This document shows positions 62,596-64,000 of a stretch of DNA of 64,000 bases, piece after piece. Origin of the DNA: Dimorphilus gyrociliatus (taxonomy: Eukaryota; Annelida; Polychaeta; Dinophilidae); contig CAJFCJ010000013.1 of assembly GCA_904063045.1 (NCBI GenBank), positions 726,156 to 790,155 of the forward strand, written 5' to 3'. A model generated the notes under the pieces. It searched no databases, was not told the origin of the DNA, and was given only the letters and a program-made list of their open reading frames with translations. Each line of letters opens with the position of its first letter. Position 1 is the stretch's first letter. A program made the position numbers and the translations under genes.

Positions 62596-64000
62596 AGTTA
62601 TTCTATTTGAATACATTCTCTGAAAGCTAAAGAATTTTTGCTTTTTTTCGTTGCTATCAGTTTTCGATACCTAATATGCGCTCTTTGTGGTGACCCTATT
62701 TTAAGAAAGACATTTAGCACTATAGTTAAAAATCTCTTTACTGAGGGTATCTAAAGATTTTTCCATAGCAATTTGTCTATTAGCATTGTATATAGGCTTA
62801 AATGAAAAAAGCACAATGGGAAGTTTTCAATAAAATATTGTTCCCATAAGCTCAGCTTAAACCATCTATGTCTCAAATTTTAAATCCCAAAGTTTAAAAA
62901 CAAATATCAAAACGGCATGTTTATTGGACAAAAGATATAACATAAAAACTATGACCACATTTTCCTGTCAAAACATGAGAATTTAAAGTATTTACGAGTA
63001 TACGACCAAGGAAACAATTAGGTATAATTCAAGACCAAGGCTACCTTAATTTAAAGACTTTTCCAACAGATTTTAATAAAACTAATTTCACTTACTAACA
63101 ACAACTACAAAATCACTGCTATATGGAGACAGTATACTAGACCGGCATTTGCAATAAATTACACAATATAGTTACCGATTCAATTAGGTATTCTCTGAAA
63201 ATGAGAAGAGATACTATTTAAACATTTTCACAACATGCCATATCCAAAATAGCTCAAAAATTCCTCCATTACCAATTAACATGATATTGCAAACAAAAAG
63301 GAATTTCTTCGATACTCTTATTAAAATTGAGACGAACTTCAAAATAGCTGATAACAGTCCTTTTACGAAAATGATGCACAATGCATACAATGAATACAGT
63401 AAATTTCGGTAGAACTTTACGAAGGAACGCTTTAACGCTGTTCATTACCGCAAAAAGCTCTGGCTTTTTTATGCGGCTAAAAAGTAGTTACTGAGTAAAT
63501 TTGCTCCCCACTCGACTAATATCACAATTATGTTTATATACTGACTATGTACTAATTACGCTTTTTGTTTCAAAGTCTACAAATATGAATCCAGCCAAAT
63601 TTGCGTATTCAATATATAAAAAAAGTTATTACTATTCTGTTTGAATAAGCGTAAATTAAGAATATATTGGAAATAAAAGTATGAAGTCATGTAAAAATTG
63701 ATTATTTCTATTTTTACTCTTTATCTCTACAATTTCCTTTCTCTTCTTAAATCTTTATTTCTCCCACATTCTCATCCTTTTGTTCACCTACAACATCTTT
63801 ATATTATTTTCCTTTTCAAATAATATTCCCAAGTCAAAGGTTAATATGAAGAATAACCTTCTTCTTCAGTCAAAGAATAGGAAGATAATTAAATTTTTTC
63901 CATCCATTCTAGATGATTTACAATTTTTTTCTCATCCAAAAGATAAGCAGTACTGGTTAAATAAGACTATATGACATCTTAACAGTTACTCAGCTTCCGG
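62596..64000. other. 3' flank of RPL12, no further gene seen
   Basis: RPL12 3' UTR to about 62850, then AT-rich DNA without a recognisable exon to the window end. The plus-strand ORF at 63780-63974 has no family features. Confidence 0.4.

Overview
This is nuclear DNA from a small-genome animal. It is AT-rich. The genes are intron-containing and encode metazoan families: GADD34/CReP, p47phox, LIX1, MTMR3, RSRC2, PDHX, LRRC56, CEPT1, 14-3-3 epsilon, KIAA1549-like, ZnT1 and RPL12. About 20 genes sit in 64 kb. Most introns are only about 55-100 nt, with a mode near 55-60 nt, and several neighbours are separated by about 100-160 bp. A Death-domain coiled-coil protein, a WSC-type sulfotransferase-like protein, and a ciliary gene (LRRC56) fit a compact-genome spiralian such as a miniature annelid. 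That taxonomic guess is an inference; no marker in the window decides it. There are no prokaryotic, viral, CRISPR or intact transposon genes that I can see.

Layout. At 1-6 kb, PPP1R15 (+) carries an abutting upstream ORF. It converges on a Death-domain coiled-coil gene (-), which lies 152 bp downstream of a p47phox-like PX-SH3-SH3 gene (-). At 6.6-9.7 kb, LIX1 (+) converges on SGF29 (-). SGF29 shares a divergent promoter region (CACGTG plus a palindromic CRE) with MTMR3/4 (+, 11.0-14.4 kb). A gene-poor, simple-repeat-rich stretch of 14.4-25.2 kb is broken only by RSRC2 (+, 19.8-20.9 kb). At 25.3-29.5 kb lie PDHX (-) and an unrecognised multi-exon gene (-). At 31.1-34.3 kb is a three-Ig-domain membrane receptor (+) ending in a PDZ ligand. 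At 36.7-38.4 kb a WSCD-like sulfotransferase homologue (+) and TMEM97 (-) converge with touching 3' ends. At 39.2-42.9 kb are a PhnD-like substrate-binding-fold gene (-) and LRRC56 (-). At 43.8-48.3 kb are CEPT1/CHPT1 (+) and 14-3-3 epsilon (+). At 49.7-56.6 kb is a 1,311-residue mucin-like KIAA1549-type membrane protein (-). At 58.7-60.9 kb is the zinc exporter ZnT1 (-), and at 61.7-62.6 kb is RPL12 (+).

The genes are mostly unrelated housekeeping and signalling loci rather than one pathway. I resolved exon structures by hand from reading frame, GT-AG signals and family similarity. For every multi-exon gene listed with a full-length protein the exon phases add up to an intact frame. Exon edges could still be off by a base or a codon, and UTRs are mostly unassigned. 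The points I would follow up are: the PPP1R15 upstream ORF, the organiser-type NADPH oxidase subunit without an autoinhibitory region, the animal PhnD-like gene, the sulfotransferase homologue with an eroded PAPS site, the orphan gene at 27.7-29.4 kb, and a high share of 5' splice sites with T at +3.
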